Below the pieces are notes generated by a model, which was given only the letters and a program-made list of their open reading frames with translations, did no database searches and was not told where the DNA came from. Of a stretch of DNA of 64,000 nt, positions 17,568-26,224 are shown one piece after another. The stretch comes from Algibacter pacificus (lineage in GTDB: Bacteria; Bacteroidota; Bacteroidia; Flavobacteriales; Flavobacteriaceae): NCBI RefSeq assembly GCF_008033385.1, contig NZ_VOGY01000003.1, positions 372,001 to 436,000 of the forward strand. Direction: 5' to 3'. Every line of letters starts with the position of its first letter. The stretch's first letter is position 1. The translations under genes and the position numbers were made by a program.

Positions 17568-18293
17568 ATGATGAAGGATAGCGTGGTAATTATTCCAACA
17601 TATAATGAAATAGAAAATATAGAAGCTATTATTAAGGCGGTTTTTTCTCAATCGAAATTAACTCATATCCTTATTGTTGACGATAATTCACCAGATTTAA
17701 CAGCATCAAAAGTTAAAGAACTTCAAAACGTGTTTCCTAATCGATTATTTTTAGAAATTAGAAAAGAAAAGTCGGGTTTAGGTACCGCATACATACACGG
17801 TTTTAAATGGGCTATTGCAAAAAAATATGATTTTATTTTTGAAATGGATGCCGATTTTTCTCATAATCCAACCGATTTAATTAAATTGTACAACGCTTGT
17901 GCCATTGAAGGCGCCGAACTCTCTATTGGGTCGCGTTATAAAACAGGTGTAAATGTTGTTAATTGGCCAATGAACCGCGTGCTTATGTCTTATTTTGCAT
18001 CAAAATACGTTAGTATTATTACCGGAATGAAAATTCATGATACCACGGCAGGTTTTGTTTGTTATAAACGAGAAGTTTTAGAAAACATAGATTTAAACGC
18101 TATTAAATTTATAGGCTATGCGTTTCAAATTGAAATGAAATTTAAAGCTTATTTAAAACAATTTAAAATTATTGAAGTCCCTGTAATTTTTACAGATAGA
18201 ACAAAAGGAGTTTCTAAATTAAGCTCCGGAATTATTTCTGAGGCTATCTTTGGAGTGATTACAATGAAATTAAAAAGTCTATTTAAAAAATAG
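17568..18293 (+). CDS. Polyprenyl-phosphate mannosyltransferase-like glycosyltransferase (GT2)
   Basis: The 241-residue protein is a soluble GT-A transferase of the dolichyl/polyprenol-phosphate mannose synthase type: VVIIPTYNEIENIEAII at the start, VDDNSPD, the metal-binding FEMDADFSHNP, and the GSRYKTG and DTTAGFVCYKREVL motifs. These enzymes move a sugar from a nucleotide donor to a lipid phosphate carrier. Two ATG codons in a row (17568, 17571) are possible starts. The gene leads an operon with dihydroorotase (7-base gap), DUF4296 (overlap), and is near the convergent SDR gene. Confidence 0.9.
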   Translation: MMKDSVVIIPTYNEIENIEAIIKAVFSQSKLTHILIVDDNSPDLTASKVKELQNVFPNRLFLEIRKEKSGLGTAYIHGFKWAIAKKYDFIFEMDADFSHNPTDLIKLYNACAIEGAELSIGSRYKTGVNVVNWPMNRVLMSYFASKYVSIITGMKIHDTTAGFVCYKREVLENIDLNAIKFIGYAFQIEMKFKAYLKQFKIIEVPVIFTDRTKGVSKLSSGIISEAIFGVITMKLKSLFKK

Positions 18294-18300
18294 AAAAGCT

Positions 18301-19647
18301 ATGAAACAAAGAACGACACTTATTAAAAATGCCCATATTGTTACCGATGGAAAAATAACAAAAGGCGATATATTAATTGAAGGCCATTATATAAAAGAAA
18401 TTAACCATTCTATAAGCGCAAAATCGGCCGATGTACATGTGCTTGATGCCGAAGGTAAGTATGTTTTACCTGGCGCTATCGACGATCAGGTGCATTTTAG
18501 AGAACCTGGCTTAACCCAAAAAGCCAATATTGAAACCGAATCTAGAGCAGCAATTGCAGGAGGCATTACATCGTTTATAGAAATGCCAAATACCAACCCG
18601 CAAACTACAACTATAGAAAAACTTGAAGCAAAATTTGAAATTGCGGATAAGACATCCTACGCGAATTACTCGTTTATGTTTGGTGGTACCAACGATAATT
18701 TAGACGAAATTTTAAAGGTTGATCCAAAAACTGTGGCTGGATTAAAATTGTTTTTAGGCTCATCGACCGGAAATATGTTAGTGGATGATCCTGCGGTTTT
18801 AGAAAATATTTTTAAAAGTACCGATATGGTTATTTCGGTGCATTGCGAAGATGAAGCCACTATAAAAAAGAACCTACAAGAGCATATTGATAAATTTGGA
18901 GATGATATTCCTATAAACTATCACCCAATTATTAGAAGTGAAGATGCTTGCTATATGTCATCATCTAAAGCGATAGAATTAGCAAAAAAAACAGGCGCAC
19001 GATTACACGTTTTTCATTTATCTACAGGAAAAGAAACTAGTTTATTCAGTAATAAAATTCCTTTAAAAGATAAAAAAATCACCGCCGAAGTTTGTGTACA
19101 CCACCTTTGGTTTAGCGATGAGGATTACGAGAAAAAAGGCACCCTTATTAAATGGAATCCCGCAGTTAAAACAAAAAGCGATCGCGATCAACTTTGGGAA
19201 GCTCTACTCGATGGTCGTATCGATGTTATTGCCACGGACCATGCCCCACATACTATAGATGAAAAAACTAACGTTTATACTAAAGCCCCATCGGGAGGAC
19301 CATTAGTACAACACGCGCTACCTGCTATGCTAGAAATGTACCATAAAGGAAAAATATCTATAGAAAAGGTGGTGGAAAAAATGTGTCACAATCCATCCAT
19401 TTTGTTTCAAGTAGAAAAACGTGGTTATATAAAAGAAGGCTATTTTGCCGATTTAGTTATAGTCGATTTAAACAACCCATGGACTGTTAAAAAAGACAAT
19501 ATTTTGTATAAATGTGGTTGGTCGCCTTTTGAAGGTTCAACCTTTAAATCTCGAATAACGCACACCATTTTAAATGGCAAACTAGTATATCAAAACGGTA
19601 AATTTTCCGATACAAAAGCAGCAAAACGACTAACCTTCGACAGATGA
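18301..19647 (+). CDS. pyrC: Dihydroorotase
   Basis: The 448-residue amidohydrolase has the DHOase signature: GAIDDQVHFREPGLTQK, AGGITSFIEMPNTNP, HCED, HVFHLSTGKE and the IATDHAPHT block with the catalytic Asp. It makes dihydroorotate from carbamoyl-aspartate in pyrimidine synthesis. In the usual D-x-H-x-H-F-R-E-P-G motif the first His metal ligand is Gln here (DDQVHF). I recall this in other Bacteroidota DHOases, so it is likely a lineage feature. The C-terminal end overlaps the DUF4296 start by 4 bases. Confidence 0.93.
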   Translation: MKQRTTLIKNAHIVTDGKITKGDILIEGHYIKEINHSISAKSADVHVLDAEGKYVLPGAIDDQVHFREPGLTQKANIETESRAAIAGGITSFIEMPNTNPQTTTIEKLEAKFEIADKTSYANYSFMFGGTNDNLDEILKVDPKTVAGLKLFLGSSTGNMLVDDPAVLENIFKSTDMVISVHCEDEATIKKNLQEHIDKFGDDIPINYHPIIRSEDACYMSSSKAIELAKKTGARLHVFHLSTGKETSLFSNKIPLKDKKITAEVCVHHLWFSDEDYEKKGTLIKWNPAVKTKSDRDQLWEALLDGRIDVIATDHAPHTIDEKTNVYTKAPSGGPLVQHALPAMLEMYHKGKISIEKVVEKMCHNPSILFQVEKRGYIKEGYFADLVIVDLNNPWTVKKDNILYKCGWSPFEGSTFKSRITHTILNGKLVYQNGKFSDTKAAKRLTFDR

Positions 19648-20240
19648 TTTTAAAACGATTTCTAACCTATTTAGGCATGGCACTATTGGTAACCGCATGT
19701 TATCAATTTAAAGAACCTAAAAAACCCAAGAATTTAATTTCTAAGGAAAAAATGGTCGATATCTTAATAGATTCTAAAATAATAGGATCTTCAAATATAA
19801 CCAATAGGCGCATTATGGAAAACCATGGTGTCGATTTAAAAACCTACGTCTTTAAAAAACATAACATCGATAGTTTGCAATTTGTAGAAAGTAACACCTA
19901 TTACACTTTCCATATTAAGGAATACAACGAAATATATCAAAAAGTAAAAGATAGTTTAGAAGTCTTAAAAGTATTTTATCAAAACTTGGAGAAAAAAGAA
20001 ATAGCTGCTGCTAAAGCAAAAAGAAAGCAAGATTCGCTACAAGTAATTACTACAATAAAAGACTCTATTTCTAATTTAAAAATAACCGATTCGTTAAAAA
20101 CACAGTTAACTAAAAAAGTTTTAAAGGATAGCTCATTCTTAAATAAAAAAGTGGCTAAGTTTATAGATAAAACCAAAAATTTATCAGAGCAGCCCTCCAA
20201 AAAATTACAGGAAGTAATAGAATCCAAACCCAAAAATTAA
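19644..20240 (+). CDS. DUF4296 lipoprotein
   Basis: The 198-residue protein starts MILKRFLTYLGMALLVTACYQ, with a lipobox (VTAC). The DUF4296 part follows (LISKEKMVDILIDSKIIGSS, then FKKHNIDSLQFVESNTYYT), and a Lys/Glu-rich helical tail covers about residues 95-198. Function is unknown. It is translationally coupled to pyrC, a conserved flavobacterial arrangement, but nothing suggests a pyrimidine role. It is probably attached to the inner or outer membrane. Confidence 0.82.
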   Translation: MILKRFLTYLGMALLVTACYQFKEPKKPKNLISKEKMVDILIDSKIIGSSNITNRRIMENHGVDLKTYVFKKHNIDSLQFVESNTYYTFHIKEYNEIYQKVKDSLEVLKVFYQNLEKKEIAAAKAKRKQDSLQVITTIKDSISNLKITDSLKTQLTKKVLKDSSFLNKKVAKFIDKTKNLSEQPSKKLQEVIESKPKN

Positions 20241-20255
20241 TAAAAAAAGCGTGAC

Positions 20256-21260
20256 TTAGGCCTTTAAATAAAGTCGACCTATTTCGGAAATAACAACACT
20301 TACAGCTTTAAATTCAAACTTTAAAGCTGTTTTTATTTTATCGCTACTATATTCAGTTTTTGTCGATAGCACATTTACTAAATTTCGTGTTAGTTCTCTG
20401 CGCGATCCTATAAGTTTCGTTTTAAGCCAATCTAATTTCCATCCCAAATTTAAAACCCAACTTGAAGCTAATTTTTTAGCAGGTTTAGCATTAACAGCTT
20501 TGGCTAATGCTTCTAAAAAATGTTTATAAGTCCAATGCTCTGCAACCAAAATAAACCGCTCATTACTCAACTTACTTTTCATTAAAGCCACCATGGCAGT
20601 AACAACGTCCTCTACACCAACCAAGGCAATAGTTCCCGAGGTGTAAAACCGAAATCCCTTTTCCGCTTTCGTAAACAAACCTCCCGTGCCATTATCCCAA
20701 AATCCAGCACCTAAAATAACACCAGGATTTACAATTATAGCATCCAAACCTTCTTGTGTACCACGCCAAACTTCCATTTCGGCACCATACTTAGTAATAG
20801 CATAATCACTATTATCGGCTTCCGTATCCCAAATAGTTTCTTCGCTCACGGGTTTATTGGTTAACTCTTTACCTAAGGTAGCAATGGAACTTACATGGCA
20901 AAGTTTTTCAACCTTTTCCGATAAGCATAAGTTAACAATATTAGCAGTACCATCAATATTAGTACGCCTTAAAAGATGATATTTGTTAGGCTCGAAAGAC
21001 ACAAAGGCAGCACAATGATACACACGAGTTACTCCCGCAAAAACCTCTATTAACCTTGGGACATCTAAAATATCGGCTTTCACCCATTCAATGGCATCAA
21101 AAAGCGCATCAGTATGGTTATTAAAAGATTCAAACCATTGTTTAACCAATTGTAATTTATGCTCATTTCTGTAAATTGCTCTAACCCTTTCCTTTTGCTC
21201 AGCCAATTTATACAGCAAATGTGCACCAACTAACCCCGTACCACCAGTAACTAAAATCAT
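20256..21260 (-). CDS. NAD-dependent epimerase/dehydratase (extended SDR)
   Basis: The 334-residue protein opens with the Rossmann motif MILVTGGTGLVGAHLL (GxxGxxG), has VYHCAAFVSF (the NAG-like strand), and the catalytic YAITKYGAE (YxxxK). It resembles dihydroflavonol-4-reductase-like and NAD-dependent epimerase proteins. The substrate is not evident. It is convergent with DUF4296 and 15 bases from it. The upstream side is a repeat-rich intergenic region. Flavobacteria often keep this gene beside the pyrC cluster. Confidence 0.88.
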   Translation of the reverse strand: MILVTGGTGLVGAHLLYKLAEQKERVRAIYRNEHKLQLVKQWFESFNNHTDALFDAIEWVKADILDVPRLIEVFAGVTRVYHCAAFVSFEPNKYHLLRRTNIDGTANIVNLCLSEKVEKLCHVSSIATLGKELTNKPVSEETIWDTEADNSDYAITKYGAEMEVWRGTQEGLDAIIVNPGVILGAGFWDNGTGGLFTKAEKGFRFYTSGTIALVGVEDVVTAMVALMKSKLSNERFILVAEHWTYKHFLEALAKAVNAKPAKKLASSWVLNLGWKLDWLKTKLIGSRRELTRNLVNVLSTKTEYSSDKIKTALKFEFKAVSVVISEIGRLYLKA

Positions 21261-21348
21261 GCAACTAAAGTAATAAATATTTAAACTATAGCTGTAATTT
21301 TAATTTAATTTGGGCAATTTTATTTTGGCAGAAAAAGCCAAAATAAAC

Positions 21349-21481
21349 CGCGCTTTCCGCTATATCTTTTTTTGCAAAGTCATTTGGAACTTGTTTCAAG
21401 ATCTGTCTATTCCAAAAAAGAATCAATAAAAAATCAAGTTTTATCTAGCAAAAAAAGGATGCCGCTGCAATCCCTATCGCG
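21349..21481. repeat. Dispersed imperfect-palindrome element, copy 2
   Basis: The left arm CGCTTTCCGCTATATC and T run (21351-21373) and the right arm A run, GGATGCCGC and CAATCC (21450-21473) match copy 1 at 4995-5080. The centre is different and longer here. It merges into the tandem array that follows. A 64-codon plus-strand frame across it is a product of the repeat, not a gene. Confidence 0.7.
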
Positions 21482-21502
21482 AGATTACCGACCAGAAACG
21501 GC

Positions 21503-22218
21503 AAAGCAGGATGTGATTTCTCCTTGCGTCGAAATGACAAAGAACCCCATGTTTCTTCTTGTGTAATTCTAGTTCTCTTTTTTTATTCGTATTTGTCATG
21601 TCGACCGTAGAGAGACATCACATAAACAAGCTCAACACACGCAAGCAGAATGCGATTTCTCCTCACGTCGAAATGACAAAGAAGCCCATGTTTCTTCTTG
21701 TGCAATTCTAGTTCTCCTTTTTTATTCGTATTTGTCATGTCGACCGTAGAGAGACATCACATAAACAAACTCAACACACGCAAGCAGAATGCCATTTCTC
21801 CTCACGTCGAAATGACAAAGAAGCCCATGTTTCTTCTTGTGTAATTCTAGTTCTCTTTTTTTATTCGCATTTGTCATGTCGACCGTAGAGAGACATCACA
21901 TAAACAAGCTCAACACACGCAAGCAGAATGCGATTTCTCCTTGCGTCGAAATGACAAAGAAGCCCATGTTTCTTCTTGTGTAATTCTAGTTCTCTTTTTT
22001 TATTCGTATTTGTCATGTCGACCGTAGAGAGACATCACATAAACAAACGCAACACACGCAAACAGGATGTGATTTCTCCTCACGTCGAAAAGACTTGAGG
22101 ATTTTATTTTTCCTTTTACCGCATTATTTGTCATGTCGACCGTAGAGAGATATCACATAAACAAGCTCAATATACACAAGCAGGATGTGATTTCTCCTCA
22201 GGTCGAAATGACAAAAAA
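21503..22218. repeat. Tandem array of about 139-base repeats containing inverted-repeat units
   Basis: The start of TTTGTCATGTCGACCG recurs at 21592, 21731, 21870, 22009 and 22127: three exact 139-base periods, then one of 118. Each unit has a left arm (TTTGTCATGTCGACCGTAG, then ACATCACAT) and a right arm (ATGTGATTTCTCC to GTCGAAATGACAAA) that are near reverse complements. A common spacer of about 50 bases joins units (AAGCCCATGTTTCTTCTTG). The copies differ only by scattered substitutions, so expansion looks recent. No gene is present. Confidence 0.9.
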
Positions 22219-22278
22219 GAACAAATAGTAATGAACAAAGAATTTCATATAAAGCGTAACAAATTCTACACGTATTTT

Positions 22279-22286
22279 TATATTTG
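22279..22286 (+). promoter_or_regulatory. tyrS: -7 box of tyrS
   Basis: TATATTTG matches TAnnTTTG and ends 26 bases before the tyrS ATG. No good -33 TTG is visible. Confidence 0.5.
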
Positions 22287-22312
22287 CCAAAGATTACTAA
22301 ATACACATAATA

Positions 22313-23608
22313 ATGATAAAGAATTTTGTTGAAGAACTAACTTGGAGAGGCATGATACACACCGTGATGCCAGGAGCAGAAGAACACTTAATGGAAAGCA
22401 TGCGTAGTGCTTATGTGGGTTTCGATCCCACAGCCGATTCTTTACATATTGGTAATTTAGTGCCTATCATGTTACTCGCACATTATCAACGTTGCGGACA
22501 CAGACCTGTTGCTTTGGTTGGTGGTGCAACCGGCATGATTGGCGATCCATCTGGAAAATCTAACGAGCGTAATTTATTAGACGAAAAAACACTTCGCCAT
22601 AACCAAGAATCTATAAAAGCACAATTAGCACATTTTTTAGATTTTGAAAGCGATGCCGACAACGCAGCCCTTTTAGTAAACAATTACGATTGGATGAAAG
22701 ATTTTTCATTCTTAGAATTTATTCGCGATGTGGGTAAACACATTACCGTAAATTACATGATGGCTAAAGATTCTGTGAAAAACAGATTATCATCAGAATC
22801 TACCGAAGGAATGAGTTTTACAGAGTTTACATATCAACTAGTTCAAGGTTACGATTTTCTTCATTTATATAAAGAAAAAAATTGTTCACTTCAAATGGGC
22901 GGTAGCGACCAATGGGGAAACATTACCACAGGAACCGAGTTTATTCGTCGTGTTGGTGGCGGTAAAGGTTATGCTATTACTTGTCCGTTAATTACAAAGT
23001 CCGATGGATCTAAATTTGGAAAATCCGAAGGAGGAAATGTTTGGCTAGATGCCAATAGAACATCACCTTACAAATTCTACCAATATTGGTTAAATTCTGC
23101 CGATGATGATGCAGAGAAGTATATTAAAATTTTCACATTCTTAGCCGAAGATGAAATTAACGCGCTAATTAAAGAGCATCATGAAGCTCCACATTTACGT
23201 GTGTTACAAAAACGTTTAGCCGAAGAAATAACCACTATGGTGCATTCTAAAGAAGATTTAGACAACGCTATAAAAGCAAGTGCGATACTTTTTGGAAAAT
23301 CGACTAGTGAAGATTTAAAAGGCTTAAACGAACAAACCTTTTTAGATGTCTTTGATGGGGTGCCATTAACCGAAATATCACAATCTGAAATTGATAACGG
23401 TTTAGATATTATCGCGGCTTTAGCTGAAAAAGGAGGCTTTTTAAAATCGAACGGTGAAGCTCGTCGTGCTTTAAAAGAAAACTCTATTTCGGTTAATAAA
23501 GAAAAAGTAAAGGACGATTACTCGATTACTACTGCCGATTTAATCAATAATAGATTCGTGCTCCTTCAACGTGGAAAAAAGAACTATTTTGTATTGCGTG
23601 TAGTTTAA
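22313..23608 (+). CDS. tyrS: Tyrosyl-tRNA synthetase
   Basis: The 431-residue class I synthetase has the HIGN form of the HIGH motif (residues 45-48), the tyrosine-binding YDFLHLY and [11 protein letters not shown] region, and KFGKS for KMSKS. A C-terminal S4-like RNA-binding domain follows ([20 protein letters not shown]). It charges tRNA-Tyr. The length matches bacterial TyrRS. It stands alone, with a terminator after it. Confidence 0.97.
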   Translation: MIKNFVEELTWRGMIHTVMPGAEEHLMESMRSAYVGFDPTADSLHIGNLVPIMLLAHYQRCGHRPVALVGGATGMIGDPSGKSNERNLLDEKTLRHNQESIKAQLAHFLDFESDADNAALLVNNYDWMKDFSFLEFIRDVGKHITVNYMMAKDSVKNRLSSESTEGMSFTEFTYQLVQGYDFLHLYKEKNCSLQMGGSDQWGNITTGTEFIRRVGGGKGYAITCPLITKSDGSKFGKSEGGNVWLDANRTSPYKFYQYWLNSADDDAEKYIKIFTFLAEDEINALIKEHHEAPHLRVLQKRLAEEITTMVHSKEDLDNAIKASAILFGKSTSEDLKGLNEQTFLDVFDGVPLTEISQSEIDNGLDIIAALAEKGGFLKSNGEARRALKENSISVNKEKVKDDYSITTADLINNRFVLLQRGKKNYFVLRVV

Positions 23609-23645
23609 AAAAAACGATCGTATTTTCAAATTATAGAAATAAAAA

Positions 23646-23685
23646 AAAGTCTTTGATTAATTTTATCAGAGACTTTTTTTATGTC
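23646..23685 (+). terminator. Terminator after tyrS
   Basis: An 11-bp stem (AAGTCTTTGAT with ATCAGAGACTT, one wobble) has A and T runs on both sides. Confidence 0.8.
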
Positions 23686-23704
23686 ATTTTTTTATTGTTG
23701 CGTC

Positions 23705-23793
23705 TGTCATTTCGAACGCAGAGAGAAATCGCATAAAGCGGCTTGTTTTACGTTACTTTTATTATGTGGCTTCTCATTTCATTCGAAGTGACA
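23705..23793. repeat. Diverged single copy of the inverted-repeat unit
   Basis: TGTCATTTCGAACGCAGAG and AAATCGCAT form the left arm; TTATGTGGCTTCTC to TTCGAAGTGACA form the right arm. The arms match the units of the 21.5-22.2 kb array but are more diverged. It lies between tyrS and the convergent Ig-like gene. Confidence 0.6.
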
Positions 23794-23814
23794 TGGATTG
23801 AGGGAATCTCTTAA

Positions 23815-25416
23815 TTATTTAAACGTCAATGTTTCTGGGTAACCCCAATCGGCACGAATTTCAATGGCTTTAAAATGACTCACTTTTTCGGGCTGTATCT
23901 TTTTTAAATAATTACCCGTATCGTATTTCTCATTGCCGTTGGCATCATGAATGACTCTAATTTTATAGGTTGCTGGTTTTAAATTTAAAAAGTTAACAGG
24001 TTCATTGGTTTTGGCAAATTGTTCATATTTAACATCGCCTTTATCATCGGTTAATTGTATAATTAAAGGAAATGTGGCGTTTACCAAAGTGAAACGTGCA
24101 TATCCAAATTCCGATTCTTTTTTTGTTTTAAACGTATAATTTAAAGTATCATTTTTATCACCATAAAAATCGATAAAAGCTTCTGGTAATACTTGTATTT
24201 TATAGCTGTTATCTTCTGTTTTTTCAAAGTCGAATTGATACGTATTATTAATGGTATCAAACTTTGTTGTAAACGCTACTTTTGTAGAATCCTTATCTAA
24301 AATGGTCATTTTTTTAGCATCGAAATTCGTAAATGGCGTACTTCCTAAAATATAAAAAGATTCATTATAACCCACAGCTCCAGAAGGTTCCGATTGTATA
24401 ATTAAACTATCTCGATCCATTTTTCTTATTCTAACAGTATAATCCTTTTCGTAATCCGTATTAGAAACCGTAAATAATAAAGAATCGACTTCTAATTTCG
24501 GTTTGTACCAATAATTAAGGGTGTCTGTTTTAAAATCTTTTGTAATGCGGTATTCAAAATCTTTTGGAACATTAGAATTTAACTTAATTTTCATGCCGTT
24601 ATACTGGCCTTCATAACCAAAAGCTATTTTTTCTCCGGAAACAATCATGGGGCGTGTAGCCTTAAAATCAATAGATTCATTAAATAATTTTAAGGTGTAA
24701 AGTGAGTCGTTTGGAACGGTTATAATGTCTTTATGAAATGCTATTTTATCCGTTTTTTGTTGAAATTTATTATCTGTGTTCTCATCCTTTAAAGCGATAA
24801 GCATGTATTTCCCAGCCTTAATATTATCAACAGAAAAGGTGGTGACACTATCCAATGTGTTGGTTATATATTTTGGTGTTTCTTTATAAATAATAGAATC
24901 TGTAAAGGTAGAATCTACTTCGTACAGCATAACCGAAACAAAGGTGTCTGGCTGTTCTTTTAAGGCATCTACAACGCTTCCTTTTACATTTAGCGAGTCG
25001 ATATAACTCCCCGTTGAAAACACATAACGATAATACGGGTAGGGGTTGCCCTCGTTGTTGTCCTGTATACTATTACCAAAGTTTATGGCATAAGTAGTGT
25101 TAGGTTTTAGTGTATCGTGAATTTTAATAGTAATGTATTTACTTGCCGAACTTAAAGGTGTAATTTCGGGCTGTACTTTCATGGGTGGCGAAATAATAAG
25201 TTGCTTATTTAAATCTTTCATTTTAACATATTCGTCAAAATAAATTTTTATTTCTTCAGCTTTAAAATTGGTGCTTAAATTGGCGGGTTCGGTTTTTACA
25301 ATAACAGGGGGTGTTACATCTTTTGGCCCACCATCGGGCGTTCCACGATTGGCACAATTAATAAAAATGAGACCAATAACTGCTGCTAAAATAAAATTTG
25401 AAAGTGTTTTATTCAT
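23815..25416 (-). CDS. Ig-like-domain lipoprotein
   Basis: The 533-residue protein starts MNKTLSNFILAAVIGLIFINCAN, a lipoprotein signal with Cys21. A bacterial Ig-like (Big_5-type) domain follows at about residues 30-135, with TPPVIVKTEPANLSTNFK and KIYFDEYV. The rest is long, beta-rich and without a recognised catalytic motif. A C-terminal stretch (TYKIRVIHDANGNEKYDTGN) is like the closing part of this family in flavobacteria. It is probably surface- or periplasm-exposed. Its role is unknown. It lies downstream of comF, 57 bases away, in the same direction. Confidence 0.82.
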   Translation of the reverse strand: MNKTLSNFILAAVIGLIFINCANRGTPDGGPKDVTPPVIVKTEPANLSTNFKAEEIKIYFDEYVKMKDLNKQLIISPPMKVQPEITPLSSASKYITIKIHDTLKPNTTYAINFGNSIQDNNEGNPYPYYRYVFSTGSYIDSLNVKGSVVDALKEQPDTFVSVMLYEVDSTFTDSIIYKETPKYITNTLDSVTTFSVDNIKAGKYMLIALKDENTDNKFQQKTDKIAFHKDIITVPNDSLYTLKLFNESIDFKATRPMIVSGEKIAFGYEGQYNGMKIKLNSNVPKDFEYRITKDFKTDTLNYWYKPKLEVDSLLFTVSNTDYEKDYTVRIRKMDRDSLIIQSEPSGAVGYNESFYILGSTPFTNFDAKKMTILDKDSTKVAFTTKFDTINNTYQFDFEKTEDNSYKIQVLPEAFIDFYGDKNDTLNYTFKTKKESEFGYARFTLVNATFPLIIQLTDDKGDVKYEQFAKTNEPVNFLNLKPATYKIRVIHDANGNEKYDTGNYLKKIQPEKVSHFKAIEIRADWGYPETLTFK

Positions 25417-25473
25417 TACCCATTAAAAATTTTCACAAACCTACATAAAATTATAATTATAACGTTTATTTGG

Positions 25474-26151
25474 TTAAGCAATTGCCATGGTAGCAATACT
25501 TATTTTTATGTTTTTTGCCTGATTTAAAACTAAAATACAAGCTTCTAAAGTGGCGCCGGTAGTAATCAAATCATCAACTATTAGAATATGCTTGTTTTCT
25601 ATGGTTTCCATGTTTTTTAAAGCAAACAGTTCGTCACTATTTACCCAACGTGCAATTCGTCCTTTTTTAGTTTGCGATTTTGTGTTGGAAATTTTAATTA
25701 GTACATCATTCAAATAATCGGCTTTTAGGGCTTCAGCTATTTGTTGTCCAAATTTTTCAACTTGATTAAACCCTCGAGATCGCAACTTCTTTTTATGTAA
25801 AGGTACTGGGATAATCACATCAATTTCGCGGTAAGCCTCTACTTGCTGCAATTCGGCGCCAAGCCAATTTCCTAATACAAAACCAATATTTTGGTAGCCT
25901 TTATATTTTAATCCGTGAATGAGCTGTTGTACCAAACTCTTCTTTTCAAACCTAAAAAGTGCCGTGCCGTTTTCTATTTTACAACGTCCGTACAACACTT
26001 TTTGAATGGCATCATTACCATCAAAATGAAAATTGGTAACCGGTAAATCGTGACGACAATCCACACAAATGCTATCTTCATGATCACCTAAAAGACCAAG
26101 ACACGCATAGCACACTTTGGGAAAAAATATATTTAATACCGATTTAAACAT
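25474..26151 (-). CDS. ComF-family phosphoribosyltransferase-like protein
   Basis: The 225-residue protein has the ComF layout: an N-terminal four-Cys zinc site (CYACLG, then CVDCRHDLP) and a phosphoribosyltransferase fold with the PRPP-loop-like HILIVDDLITTGATLEA near the C-terminus. ComF is required for DNA uptake in transformable bacteria; flavobacterial members occur widely and may act elsewhere. It lies upstream of the Ig-like lipoprotein gene and divergent from glyS. Confidence 0.9.
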   Translation of the reverse strand: MFKSVLNIFFPKVCYACLGLLGDHEDSICVDCRHDLPVTNFHFDGNDAIQKVLYGRCKIENGTALFRFEKKSLVQQLIHGLKYKGYQNIGFVLGNWLGAELQQVEAYREIDVIIPVPLHKKKLRSRGFNQVEKFGQQIAEALKADYLNDVLIKISNTKSQTKKGRIARWVNSDELFALKNMETIENKHILIVDDLITTGATLEACILVLNQAKNIKISIATMAIA

Positions 26152-26212
26152 GTAATTTTAAAGTTGTTCTGTAAATTTAGTTAATAATAACGAAAAGTTT
26201 CAAACGCTTTTT

Positions 26213-26220
26213 TATTTTTG
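26213..26220 (+). promoter_or_regulatory. glyS: -7 box of glyS
   Basis: TATTTTTG matches TAnnTTTG and ends only 4 bases before the ATG at 26225. With transcription starting about 6 bases downstream of the box the mRNA would be leaderless or nearly so. No -33 TTG is evident. Confidence 0.45.
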
Positions 26221-26224
26221 CAGG

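Noticed and set aside
21372-21566. 64-codon plus-strand open frame
   Set aside because: It spans the dispersed element and the start of the tandem array; it has no start context or family pattern.
21503-22218. CRISPR array
   Set aside because: Repeat units are about 139 bases, internally palindromic, with near-identical spacers and no cas genes nearby.
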